NCBI GenBank assembly: GCA_022567275.1
Contig: JADFHH010000094.1
Span: forward strand, 1-6,647
Reading direction: 5' to 3'
Length of the DNA stretch: 6,647 bases
Source of the DNA: Pseudomonadota bacterium
GTDB taxonomy: Bacteria; Pseudomonadota; Alphaproteobacteria; Rhizobiales; Methyloligellaceae
Part shown: positions 1 through 6,635 of the stretch, one piece after another
Layout of the letters: the number at the start of each line of letters is the position of its first letter
Numbering within the stretch: the stretch's first letter is position 1
Notes under the pieces: generated by a model
What the model saw: only the letters and a program-made list of their open reading frames with translations
What the model was told of the DNA's origin: nothing
Databases searched by the model: none
Made by a program: the position numbers and the translations under genes

Positions 1-2021
1 GGCCACATCAGCGCGGTCTGCGTCGCGGTGATCATCGCCGGACCCGGCAGCCGGATCCCGCGCGCCAGACCCGCGCGCTCATATACGGGCACGTCTTCTG
101 GCGGAGAACCACTGACCAGGGTCACCTGGCGCTTGCCCATGCTCCGGGGCGGGTCAAGTGAGGATTCGGTATCCTCAAGCGGCTCGACGCGAGCGTCCTG
201 CTCACTCAGCGACAGGCTCCAGGTGAGAATTTCGATATCCAGCCCCGGCACCGTGCGCCCGTAATGGGTGGAATATTCGCGCTCGAATGCGCTCCGCAGC
301 GCGGCTGCATCGCTTTTCTCCAGCGCGCGGCACGGCACTTCGAGCCTGATCTCGTGGCCCTGGCCTACATAGCGGGCGAACGCATTTCGGGTCTCGATCA
401 GATCATCGTGGCTGACCGCCTGTTGCACCACGCCATAGGCCTCTTCGCGCATGGCGCCAAAAATATCGTTCACCGCGTCAGTGTCGAATGCGGACAAGCG
501 CACATAACGGGAGCGCACGACCTCATAGGCAACCGGGGCGAGCAAAAACCCGACCGCCGAGCCTACCCCCGCATCGGCGGGAATGATGATCGTGTCGATG
601 CCGGTTTTGCCGGCGATGGCGGCGGCATGCAGCGGCGCCGCGCCGCCGAAGGCGATCATGGTGCGGCCTGAAATTTCCTTGCCCCGCTCGGCTGCGTGCA
701 CTTTTGCCGCGTTGGCCATATTCTCGTTGACGGTTTCGATTACGCCGCTGGCGGCGGCTGTCGCATCCGACCCGAGCGGCTTGGAAACATGGGCTTTGAG
801 CGCAGCCTCCGCGGCTTTTGCATCGAGTGTAATCTGGCCGCCGGCGAAGGCTTTTGGGTCAAGCCGCCCAAGCAGCAGATTGGCGTCGGTGACCGTTGGG
901 TGCTCGCCCCCCCGGCCATAGCAGGCGGGTCCGGGTTCTGCCCCGGCGCTGCGCGGCCCCACTGTGATGCGCCTGAGCGCGTCCACTTTTGCGATCGATC
1001 CGCCGCCGGCGCCAATCTCGACCATCTCCACCACCGGAATTTTCACCGGCATGCCGCTGCCTTTCATGAAGCGGTGCGCGCGGTCGACCTCGAACATGCG
1101 CGACAGCAGGGGCTGGCCATCGTCGAGCAGGCAAATTTTCGCGGTGGTGCCGCCCATGTCGAATGAAATGACCCGGTCATGGCCCAGACGCTTGGCCAGA
1201 TGCGCGGCGAGGATCGCCCCGCCCGCCGGCCCGGACTCCATCAGCCGCACCGGGAAGCGCATAGCGGTTGCAATGGTGATGAGACCGCCCGCCGACGTCA
1301 TCAGCAGGCAGGGACAAACAAAGCCCGCCTGCTTCAGGCTGGTTTCAAGCGCGTGCAGATAGGACGCGGCAATGGGCTGGATATAGGCGTTGGCGCAGGT
1401 CGTGGACTGGCGCTCATATTCGCGGATTTCGGGGCACACCTCGCTGGCCAGCGAGATCGGCAGATCGGGATACGCGTGTTGAATGATCTCGGCAATGCGC
1501 TGCTCATGCGCCGGGTTGGCGTAGGCGTGGAGCAGGCCGATGGCGAGGCTCTCGATTTTCTGGCGCGCAATTTCCGGGATCAGCGCGGTGACGGAGTTCT
1601 CATCGAGCGGCGTCAAAATTTGCCCGCGCCAGTTCATGCGCTCACCCACCGGCCAGCGCAGCGCGCGCGGCACGAGGGGCGGCAGCCGGTCGGCGTCGAT
1701 GTCATACTGGTCAAAACGGTTTTCGTAGGCGATCTCGAGGCTGTCCCGGTGGCCTTTTGTAACGATAAGCGCGGTTTTCGCGCCCTTGCGCTCGATCAGC
1801 GCGTTGGTCGCCAGGGTGGAGCCGTGGATGATGAGGGAGATGTCGCCCGGAGCTGTCCCGGTCTCGCTCAGCACCTGGTCGACGCCCGCCATGAAGCCCT
1901 TGGCGGGGGCGGATGTGGTCGTCAGCACCTTGCAGCTGGTTTGGACGCCGCCGCGTTCAAGGACCACGTCGGTGAAGGTGCCGCCGATATCGACAGCAAG
2001 CCTGGCGCGCCCGGCGTTCAT
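1..2021 (-). CDS. HyuA-type hydantoinase/oxoprolinase subunit A (partial, C-terminus off the left edge)
   Basis: Family role: cytoplasmic ATP-dependent ring-opening of a cyclic amide (N-methylhydantoin, hydantoin or 5-oxoproline), normally together with a HyuB partner. Seen: 673 codons are open to the edge. The first ASKHA-type motif is VDIGGTFTD at residues 10-18, followed by HGSTLATNAL at 66-75. The second domain has DMGGTTAK at about 288-295 and EIGAGGGSIA at 335-344, followed by GPRSAGAEPGPACYGRGG and TVTDAN. Further on are FGGAAPLHA, GVGSAVGFLLAPVAYE and, near the end, RYVGQGHEI and GPAMI. Family members are usually just under 700 residues, so only a short tail is missing. The ATG at 2021 is chosen because AGGA lies 7 nt upstream and the VDIGG motif sits at the normal distance from the N-terminus. 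The gene lies 42 nt after the efflux transporter gene and is probably co-transcribed with it. No frameshift was found in the segments re-read. The family is certain; the substrate is not, since N-methylhydantoinase, oxoprolinase and acetophenone-carboxylase-like enzymes share these motifs. Confidence 0.93.
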   Translation of the reverse strand, partial: MNAGRARLAVDIGGTFTDVVLERGGVQTSCKVLTTTSAPAKGFMAGVDQVLSETGTAPGDISLIIHGSTLATNALIERKGAKTALIVTKGHRDSLEIAYENRFDQYDIDADRLPPLVPRALRWPVGERMNWRGQILTPLDENSVTALIPEIARQKIESLAIGLLHAYANPAHEQRIAEIIQHAYPDLPISLASEVCPEIREYERQSTTCANAYIQPIAASYLHALETSLKQAGFVCPCLLMTSAGGLITIATAMRFPVRLMESGPAGGAILAAHLAKRLGHDRVISFDMGGTTAKICLLDDGQPLLSRMFEVDRAHRFMKGSGMPVKIPVVEMVEIGAGGGSIAKVDALRRITVGPRSAGAEPGPACYGRGGEHPTVTDANLLLGRLDPKAFAGGQITLDAKAAEAALKAHVSKPLGSDATAAASGVIETVNENMANAAKVHAAERGKEISGRTMIAFGGAAPLHAAAIAGKTGIDTIIIPADAGVGSAVGFLLAPVAYEVVRSRYVRLSAFDTDAVNDIFGAMREEAYGVVQQAVSHDDLIETRNAFARYVGQGHEIRLEVPCRALEKSDAAALRSAFEREYSTHYGRTVPGLDIEILTWSLSLSEQDARVEPLEDTESSLDPPRSMGKRQVTLVSGSPPEDVPVYERAGLARGIRLPGPAMITATQTALMW

Positions 2022-2028
2022 CGCGAAG

Positions 2029-2032
2029 TCCT
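2029..2032 (-). promoter_or_regulatory. Ribosome binding site of the hyuA-like gene
   Basis: Read on the minus strand, AGGA (inside CAGGACT) stands 7 nt before the ATG at 2021, a normal Shine-Dalgarno distance. The heptamer AGGACT-context (plus strand AGTCCTG) occurs twice in this 42-nt gap, at 2027-2033 and 2054-2060; only the copy near the ATG is placed to act as a binding site. No hairpin with a T-run separates the transporter stop from this start, so read-through from the upstream gene is expected. Confidence 0.6.
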
Positions 2033-2063
2033 GTGATTGGCGTTCTCTGACACAGTCCTGACC

Positions 2064-3590
2064 CTAACCCCGCGCCGCACGCAACGGGTTGCGGAGCAGG
2101 AACACGAGCGGAATGCAGATCACGATGATCGCCGTCAGCAGCCTGAAGTCGATGATGTAGGCGATCAACTCTGCTTGCTGCGTCACCATGATGTTGAGCG
2201 CCTGAAGTCCGGCCGGGCTGTCTATGTTCCAGACCTCCGGCACCCCGACATGCCTTATCCCGTCATTAAACGGCGTGATAAGCGCGCTGAGGATGGCATG
2301 ATTGGCCTGGGTGTTGCGCGCCAGATAGCTGGCGAACAAGGCGATGCCGAGAGAGCGGCCGATATTGTTCAGCAGCGAATAGAAGGCGGTGCCCACGTCG
2401 CGATGTTCGGCGCGCATGGAGGAGAAGGCGACCGTGTTCACCGGAATGATGAAACAGCTCAGCGCAATGCCTTGCGCGAAATTGTTGATGACCACGGTGG
2501 TCCAGTCGATGTCCTGGGTGTAGTTGGAGAACTGCCACATGGTGAATGCACATAGCACCATGCCGAAAATGATGACTTTTCGCGGATCGATGATTTTCAG
2601 CAGGTAGCCGACAAACATCGCCGAAACCATGGCGCCGGCTCCGCGCCAGGCCATGATGATGCCGCTGTCGATGAGCGGATAGCCGCCCTGGCTCTGCAGG
2701 AAGGGCGGCACGAGGACGAGGGAGCTGAACAGGACGACGCCGAACAGAATGCGCAGCACGATGCCATAGACGTAATTTCTGTCGCGGAAGATGACCGGGT
2801 CGACAAAGGGTATTTTCGATGTCAGCGAGTTGACGACGAACACCCACGCCGTTCCTGCCGCCACAAGGGACAGGATGATGATGGCCGGCGATGAGAACCA
2901 GTCCAGCCGTTCGCCGCGATCGAGCATGAACTGCACCGAGGCAATGGCGATCGCCAGCATCGTGAAGCCGAGGTAATTGAACGGGCGCTTCGCGGTGTCG
3001 CGCTGCCGGGGCACCAGAGTCGCGATCATGACGAAGGCCAGCAGGCCGATCGGCAAATTGAGATAGAACGCCCAGCGCCAGTTGAAATACTCTGTGATAT
3101 AGCCGCCGAGCGTCGGCCCGAACACCGGCCCGAACATGATGCCGACACCCCACCAGCCCATGGCGATGCCGTAATCCTCGCGCGGATATATCGACAGCAG
3201 GGCCGATTGCGACAGGGGGATGAGGGCCGCGCCGAACACGCCCTGGAAGAACCGGTAGACGAGAATTTCAGCCAGGGTGTCCGACGTGCCCGACAGCATG
3301 GAAAAGGCGATGAAGCCGGCGATGGAGACCAGCAGGAGAGGCTTGCGCCCGTATGTGGAGCTGATGGCGCCCCACAGCGGTGTCATGACCGCCAGCGCGA
3401 TCAGATAGGATGTCAGCACCCAGGCGGCCTGGTCCTGGGTGGCGGACAACGAGCCCTGCATGTCCCTGAGCGCGACGCTCAGAAGGGAGGTGTCGAAAAC
3501 CTGGATCAGCGGCGCCAGTATCAGCGCGATGGTAATCAGCTTCAGCCTGAAGCCGGAGGGAAGCGAAGCCGCGTCCGCCGCTTGCCTCAT
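2064..3590 (-). CDS. emrB-like: EmrB/QacA-type MFS drug exporter (DHA2 family, 14 membrane helices)
   Basis: Family role: inner-membrane proton antiporter that exports hydrophobic compounds, working with an EmrA-type adaptor and an outer-membrane channel. Seen in the 508 residues: helix 1 carries an acidic residue in VFDTSLLSVAL (D33), the DHA2 version of the D-x-T-x-x-x-V-A-L motif. Motif A is GAISSTYGRKP at 74-84, a motif B arginine is R113 in YRFFQG, and the antiporter motif C is GPVFGPTLGG at 154-163. The family signature WRWAFYLNLPIG follows at 171-182. The hydrophobic pattern through to the C-terminus and the length fit 14 helices rather than 12. Its ATG overlaps the stop of the upstream adaptor gene by 4 nt (ATGA), and AGGGA sits 6 nt before the start, so translation is probably coupled. 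The family is secure. The exported compound is unknown; the hydantoinase gene downstream hints at a cyclic amide or derived amino acid, but that is inference. Confidence 0.95.
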   Translation of the reverse strand: MRQAADAASLPSGFRLKLITIALILAPLIQVFDTSLLSVALRDMQGSLSATQDQAAWVLTSYLIALAVMTPLWGAISSTYGRKPLLLVSIAGFIAFSMLSGTSDTLAEILVYRFFQGVFGAALIPLSQSALLSIYPREDYGIAMGWWGVGIMFGPVFGPTLGGYITEYFNWRWAFYLNLPIGLLAFVMIATLVPRQRDTAKRPFNYLGFTMLAIAIASVQFMLDRGERLDWFSSPAIIILSLVAAGTAWVFVVNSLTSKIPFVDPVIFRDRNYVYGIVLRILFGVVLFSSLVLVPPFLQSQGGYPLIDSGIIMAWRGAGAMVSAMFVGYLLKIIDPRKVIIFGMVLCAFTMWQFSNYTQDIDWTTVVINNFAQGIALSCFIIPVNTVAFSSMRAEHRDVGTAFYSLLNNIGRSLGIALFASYLARNTQANHAILSALITPFNDGIRHVGVPEVWNIDSPAGLQALNIMVTQQAELIAYIIDFRLLTAIIVICIPLVFLLRNPLRAARG

Positions 3591-4711
3591 ATCAGATCCC
3601 TGGCCCAGTTCAGCGCCGCCCTGGCGAGATCGGGCATGGCGCGTTTATGACCGGTGTCGATTTCAACGACGACACTCATGCCGGCCCGCAAGGGGGGATC
3701 CGACAGCGGGTTTTCCAGCTTTATCCGGACCGGTAGCCGCTGCACGACCTTGACCCAGTTGCCGGTCGAATTCTGCGGCGGGAGCAGCGCGAATTCGGCC
3801 CCCGTCGCCGGGCTGATGCTGGCGACAACCGCTTTGCGGATTTCGTCCGGATAGGCATCGACGCGGATGGTGGCGGGCTGGCCGGCGCGCACATGGGTCA
3901 GGTCGGTTTCCTTGAAGTTGGCGTCCACCCAGACATCCCCCGTGCCGACGAGGCTGAACACCACTTTCCCAGCGGCGATATATTCTCCCGGCTGCAGATC
4001 GAAATTCGTGACCACCCCGTTTACCGGTGCCGGCACTGCCGTGCGCCTGAGATCGAGCGCCGCTGCATCGCGTGCCGCCCGGGCTTCGCGTACTGAAGGG
4101 TGGGACGCCGTGGCGATGTCCGGGCCGCCGCCCAGCTTGGCGCTCACTTGCGCAATATCCTGCATGACCGTGGAGATGCGATCCCGGGCATTGCGCTGAT
4201 TCCGGGTCGCTTCATCCATTTTGATTTCCGAGGAAAAGCCGCGTCTGCTGAGCGTCTTCTGACGCTCGAGCTGGCGTTCATAGAAGCCCAGATCTCCTTC
4301 GGCGAGCTTCAATTCCGCCAGCTTCTGCTTGTGCAGGGCGCGCAATGCCGCAATTTCCTGGCGGGCAAATATCAGCCGGGCCTGCGCCATCTCCAGCGCA
4401 ATTTCGAAGGGTTCAGGATCAATGCGAAACATCGGCGCACCTTTCCCCAAAAGCTGGTTTTCGCGCACCGAAACCTCGATCACACGGCCAGAAATGTCGG
4501 CGCTCACCGCGATCTTTTCCGACTTGATATAGGCGTTGTCGGTGGAGACGAATCTTCCGCCGGTAAAGTAGATGGCGAGCCCCATTATGACCGCGGCGAG
4601 CGGGCCAAGGATCGACAGAATGACGATGCCAAGCAGACGCATGCGCCGTCCGCCCGGGTGCACGGGCTGTGGCTTGCTGGAAGATTTCGCCCGCTTCTCT
4701 CTAACCGCCAT
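3587..4711 (-). CDS. emrA-like: EmrA/HlyD-type membrane-fusion protein of an efflux pump
   Basis: Periplasmic adaptor anchored in the inner membrane that links the MFS exporter to an outer-membrane channel. Seen in 374 residues: a basic N-terminus, one membrane helix at about 26-49, then TDNAYI (57-62), the usual first strand of EmrA. Next come a first lipoyl half with ISGRVIEVSVREN, RIDPEPFEIAL at 96-106, and a long alpha-helical hairpin at about 103-220. The second lipoyl half is RRTAVPAPVNGVV (222-234), then the EmrA signatures WVDANFKETDL (261-271), GNWVKVVQRLPVRI (317-330) and LRAGMSVVVEID. An upstream in-frame ATG at 4762 exists, but the ATG at 4711 is preferred: AAGGAG stands 7 nt before it, and the extra 17 residues would lie deep inside the MarR gene. 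With this start it overlaps the MarR gene by 11 nt and the exporter gene by 4 nt. No outer-membrane partner gene is visible. The family is secure. Confidence 0.94.
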   Translation of the reverse strand: MAVREKRAKSSSKPQPVHPGGRRMRLLGIVILSILGPLAAVIMGLAIYFTGGRFVSTDNAYIKSEKIAVSADISGRVIEVSVRENQLLGKGAPMFRIDPEPFEIALEMAQARLIFARQEIAALRALHKQKLAELKLAEGDLGFYERQLERQKTLSRRGFSSEIKMDEATRNQRNARDRISTVMQDIAQVSAKLGGGPDIATASHPSVREARAARDAAALDLRRTAVPAPVNGVVTNFDLQPGEYIAAGKVVFSLVGTGDVWVDANFKETDLTHVRAGQPATIRVDAYPDEIRKAVVASISPATGAEFALLPPQNSTGNWVKVVQRLPVRIKLENPLSDPPLRAGMSVVVEIDTGHKRAMPDLARAALNWARDLI

Positions 4712-5207
4712 CGCTTTTCTCCTTGGCGTAATTGGCCTCCTCGGGGTTCTTATCCCCCGCACCCGTACGCTCCAGCTCCAGCATGTTGGCCTTGATTCGC
4801 AGCAAATGGTCGATCAACGCTTCGCTCTCCGCCGCAGGGATACCCTTGAGTGCTTCGCCGCGGGTCACGTCGGAAAAGCTGCGCATCCGGTCGAGCACCG
4901 GCTGCACCCTGGCTTTCAAAAACAGTCTCCAGGCGCGCCGGTCGCCGGGATCGCGGCGCCGCTCCACAAAACCCTTCGCCTCGAGCCGGTCGATATGGCG
5001 GCCGAGCGTGATGGTCTCGACTTCAAGAATCTCGGCAAGCACCGTCTGGTTGATGCCTTCCCGGCGGCGAAGCTGTGCCAGCACCCGCCATTGCGCGCGC
5101 GTCAGTCCCAGGCTGCGGGCACGGCCATCGAAACGCTTGCGGACCAGGCGCGAGACATCCGCCAGCAGAAACCCGAGGGACCGGGTGAGATAGGGATCGT
5201 CGCTCAT
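4701..5207 (-). CDS. MarR-family transcriptional regulator
   Basis: Dimeric winged-helix regulator, very likely a local repressor of this efflux operon that releases DNA when it binds a small aromatic or hydrophobic ligand (family knowledge and position). Seen in 168 residues: an N-terminal dimerisation helix with SLGFLLADVSRLVRKRFD (10-27), then GLTRAQWRVLAQL (34-46), typical of MarR helix 2. The helix-turn-helix covers about 52-79, including QTVLAEILEVETITLGRHIDRL. The wing carries the family hallmark DPGDRRAWRLFL (86-97). The C-terminal helices complete the dimer interface. The charged tail from about residue 150 is probably flexible. The ATG at 5207 is the only candidate: an in-frame TGA lies two codons upstream, and conserved sequence begins by residue 10. 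The ribosome binding site is poor, since GAGG is only 1 nt from the ATG. The gene heads the operon and an inverted repeat lies just upstream, which suggests autoregulation. The layout resembles emrRAB. Confidence 0.93.
   Translation of the reverse strand: MSDDPYLTRSLGFLLADVSRLVRKRFDGRARSLGLTRAQWRVLAQLRRREGINQTVLAEILEVETITLGRHIDRLEAKGFVERRRDPGDRRAWRLFLKARVQPVLDRMRSFSDVTRGEALKGIPAAESEALIDHLLRIKANMLELERTGAGDKNPEEANYAKEKSDGG
4719..4724 (-). promoter_or_regulatory. Ribosome binding site fixing the start of the EmrA-like gene
   Basis: A full AAGGAG on the minus strand lies 7 nt upstream of the ATG at 4711, inside the last codons of the MarR gene. It is the strongest Shine-Dalgarno sequence in the operon. 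It decides between the ATG at 4711 and the longer candidate at 4762. Confidence 0.8.
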
Positions 5208-5213
5208 ACCTCA

Positions 5214-5237
5214 ATATAATAAGTTAGCTTATTATAT
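5214..5237 (-). promoter_or_regulatory. AT-rich inverted repeat: probable MarR operator overlapping the operon promoter
   Basis: Two perfect 10-nt arms, ATATAATAAG (5214-5223) and CTTATTATAT (5228-5237), flank TTAG; only one base pair in the 24-bp dyad breaks symmetry. On the minus strand the promoter-distal arm contains TATAAT (5236-5231), a consensus -10 box. The proximal arm contains TATTAT (5221-5216), which would place a transcript start close to the ATG at 5207. Neither has a convincing -35 box: TTGCGC at 5263-5258 is 21 nt from the first. A further half-site-like ATTATAT lies at 5244-5250 as a direct repeat. MarR proteins commonly bind dyads of this size over their own promoters, so self-repression is the likely use. 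Binding itself is inferred. Confidence 0.7.
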
Positions 5238-5291
5238 GCCAGCATTATATTTGCCGGGCGCAATTTGGGCATGATCGGACGGGCGAGCAGT

Positions 5292-5325
5292 AAAATGCCG
5301 GACCGCTTGCACAGCGGCCCGGCAT
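5292..5325 (-). terminator. Rho-independent terminator of the substrate-binding protein gene
   Basis: Twelve-nt GC-rich arms (5314-5325 and 5295-5306) flank a 7-nt loop and are followed on the minus strand by a short T-run, TTTTA. The single imperfect pair would be G·U in the minus-strand RNA but A·C in the plus-strand RNA, which also favours termination in the minus direction. The hairpin begins 27 nt after the TAG stop at 5353. It separates this gene from the MarR-led operon. The T-run is short, so efficiency may be moderate. Confidence 0.82.
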
Positions 5326-5352
5326 GATAAAAGTCGTGGCTTGGCCGAGAAC

Positions 5353-6621
5353 CTACATTTTGGCTTTTTCGGCCCATGTCGGCATCGGGTATACCAGCTT
5401 GCAGGCGGCAAGTTCAAACGGATAGATCGTGCAATATTTGCCATTTTGAACCTGCATCAAAATTCCGCGCGTGAGCATGTTCTGACCGTCCTTGCCGAAC
5501 TTGATGCCCCGGTAGGGAACGATCAGCTGGGAGCCGGGAATGTCGGTCTCGGTCAGCGCCTGGCGGATTTTCTCGGGGTCCGTCGAGCCGGCCCGGTTGA
5601 TGGCGTCGGCGAGCGCAATGAACCCGGTAAAGGCGCGCGCCGGTACGTCGGAAAGATCGCGGCCGCCGGAGTTTTTCTTGAACAGCTCGTTGATCTTGCC
5701 AATCAGCGGAATCATATCGGCGAGATCGGTATTGAACGGCGAGCGCGTAATGACGCCTTCGGCGTCCTTGCCCATGGTTTTCAGAAAACTCGGATCGGTA
5801 TATCCGGCATTCTGCGCCACCAGCAGTTTCGGATTATAGTCGAGTTCCTTCGCCGTCTTCAGGAACAGGACGGCGTCGGACGTATAGGATGAAGGCAGAA
5901 ACATATCGGCGTTGGCCGCCTTCAGCCGCTGGACTTCCGCCGTGAGAGACGTGGTCTTGGCCTTGTAGGCGATTTTTTCGACTACCTTGTAACCTTGCGC
6001 CTTGGCCATTTTGTTCTGCACCGAACCACTGTCGGACCCCCACAGGGAGTCCTCGTGAAAGATCGCCACACTGTCGAGCTTGTTGCCGGTTTTCTTTTTG
6101 AAATCCTTGGCGAACTCAAACATCAGTGCGGTAAACTCACCGTCATGCGGGGTCACGCGGAAAAAATATTTCAGGCCCCGGGTGGTCAGTTTCGGCGAGG
6201 TGGATTCGCCGTTGACCCAGGGAATTCCGGCGCGTTCGGCCACCAGGCTCGCGGCGCCGGTCACGGAAGAATAGTAAGCGCCGAACATGGCGACCACTTT
6301 CTCCTGATTGATCATCCGCTCCGTTTCGCCCTGTCCCACGTCGGGCTTGCCGCCATGGTCGCCAACGATCATGCTGATCTTGGCGCCGCCCAGGCCGCTC
6401 AGGCCCTTGTTCTTGGCCAGCGGCATGTCGAGATCGTAGGATCCATTGATGATCTGAATCGCCGTCTTGACGGCGGCGACGGCGTCCTTGCCGACCTGCG
6501 CGACCGGCCCGGTCAACGGGTACAGCACGCCGATAACGACTTTTTGTGCCTGGGCTGCCGTGGTGATGGCAACGCCGGCGAGCAAGGCTGTCGCAGCCCG
6601 GCCCCAAACGCGTTTTTTCAG
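5353..6621 (-). CDS. Periplasmic substrate-binding protein of a LivK-type (branched-chain amino acid/amide) ABC transporter
   Basis: Exported receptor that captures an amino acid or amide and delivers it to an ABC importer whose permease and ATPase genes are not in the window. Seen, numbering from a CTG at 6621: KKRVWGR, a hydrophobic core, then a signal-peptidase site AQA|Q at about 25/26. The mature domain opens with KVVIGVLYPLTGPVAQVGKDA, the standard opening of type I Peripla_BP_6 proteins. Also visible are GDHGGKPDVGQGETERMI, the VVAMFGAYYSSVT loop, STSPKLTTRGLKYFFRVTPHD, HEDSLWGSD and PYRGIKFG. The total of 422 residues is normal for the family. The only two cysteines, C397 and C407, could form a disulfide. 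The start is unusual: no ATG or GTG is in frame, the TTG at 6585 would destroy the signal peptide, and CTG at 6621 has AGGAAGG 7 nt upstream. The frame is open to the right edge, so a longer start outside the window is possible. The family is certain; the ligand is unknown. Confidence 0.92.
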   Translation of the reverse strand: MKKRVWGRAATALLAGVAITTAAQAQKVVIGVLYPLTGPVAQVGKDAVAAVKTAIQIINGSYDLDMPLAKNKGLSGLGGAKISMIVGDHGGKPDVGQGETERMINQEKVVAMFGAYYSSVTGAASLVAERAGIPWVNGESTSPKLTTRGLKYFFRVTPHDGEFTALMFEFAKDFKKKTGNKLDSVAIFHEDSLWGSDSGSVQNKMAKAQGYKVVEKIAYKAKTTSLTAEVQRLKAANADMFLPSSYTSDAVLFLKTAKELDYNPKLLVAQNAGYTDPSFLKTMGKDAEGVITRSPFNTDLADMIPLIGKINELFKKNSGGRDLSDVPARAFTGFIALADAINRAGSTDPEKIRQALTETDIPGSQLIVPYRGIKFGKDGQNMLTRGILMQVQNGKYCTIYPFELAACKLVYPMPTWAEKAKM

Positions 6622-6628
6622 TAAATTT

Positions 6629-6635
6629 CCTTCCT
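6629..6635 (-). promoter_or_regulatory. Ribosome binding site pointing to a CTG start
   Basis: AGGAAGG on the minus strand lies 7 nt before the CTG codon at 6621-6619. This is the only strong Shine-Dalgarno sequence near the beginning of the binding-protein gene, and it decides the start proposed here. Only 12 further bases are visible upstream, so no promoter can be judged. Confidence 0.65.

Noticed and set aside
1179..2036. A 285-codon open frame on the plus strand opposite the hyuA-like gene.
   Set aside because: It lies wholly antisense to a gene with clear family motifs, its translation is rich in R, G, A and H with no recognisable domain, and long antisense frames are expected in GC-rich coding DNA.
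2022..2063. Possible terminator or promoter between the exporter and hyuA-like genes.
   Set aside because: The 42 nt contain only a 7-nt direct repeat (AGTCCTG on the plus strand at 2027-2033 and 2054-2060); there is no stable hairpin with a T-run and no recognisable -10/-35 pair.
2266..3153. A 295-codon minus-strand frame within the exporter gene.
   Set aside because: It is a shifted frame of the exporter, whose own frame has all the DHA2 motifs. The shifted translation is full of R and H and has no membrane helices.
4712..4762. Longer N-terminus for the EmrA-like protein starting at 4762.
   Set aside because: No good ribosome binding site there; the added residues are a basic out-of-frame reading of the MarR gene end, while AAGGAG precisely serves the ATG at 4711.
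5214..5237. The AT-rich inverted repeat read as a transcription terminator.
   Set aside because: The stem is almost entirely A/T and lies 6 nt before a start codon, while a better GC-rich terminator with a T-run lies at 5292-5325. An operator is the better reading.
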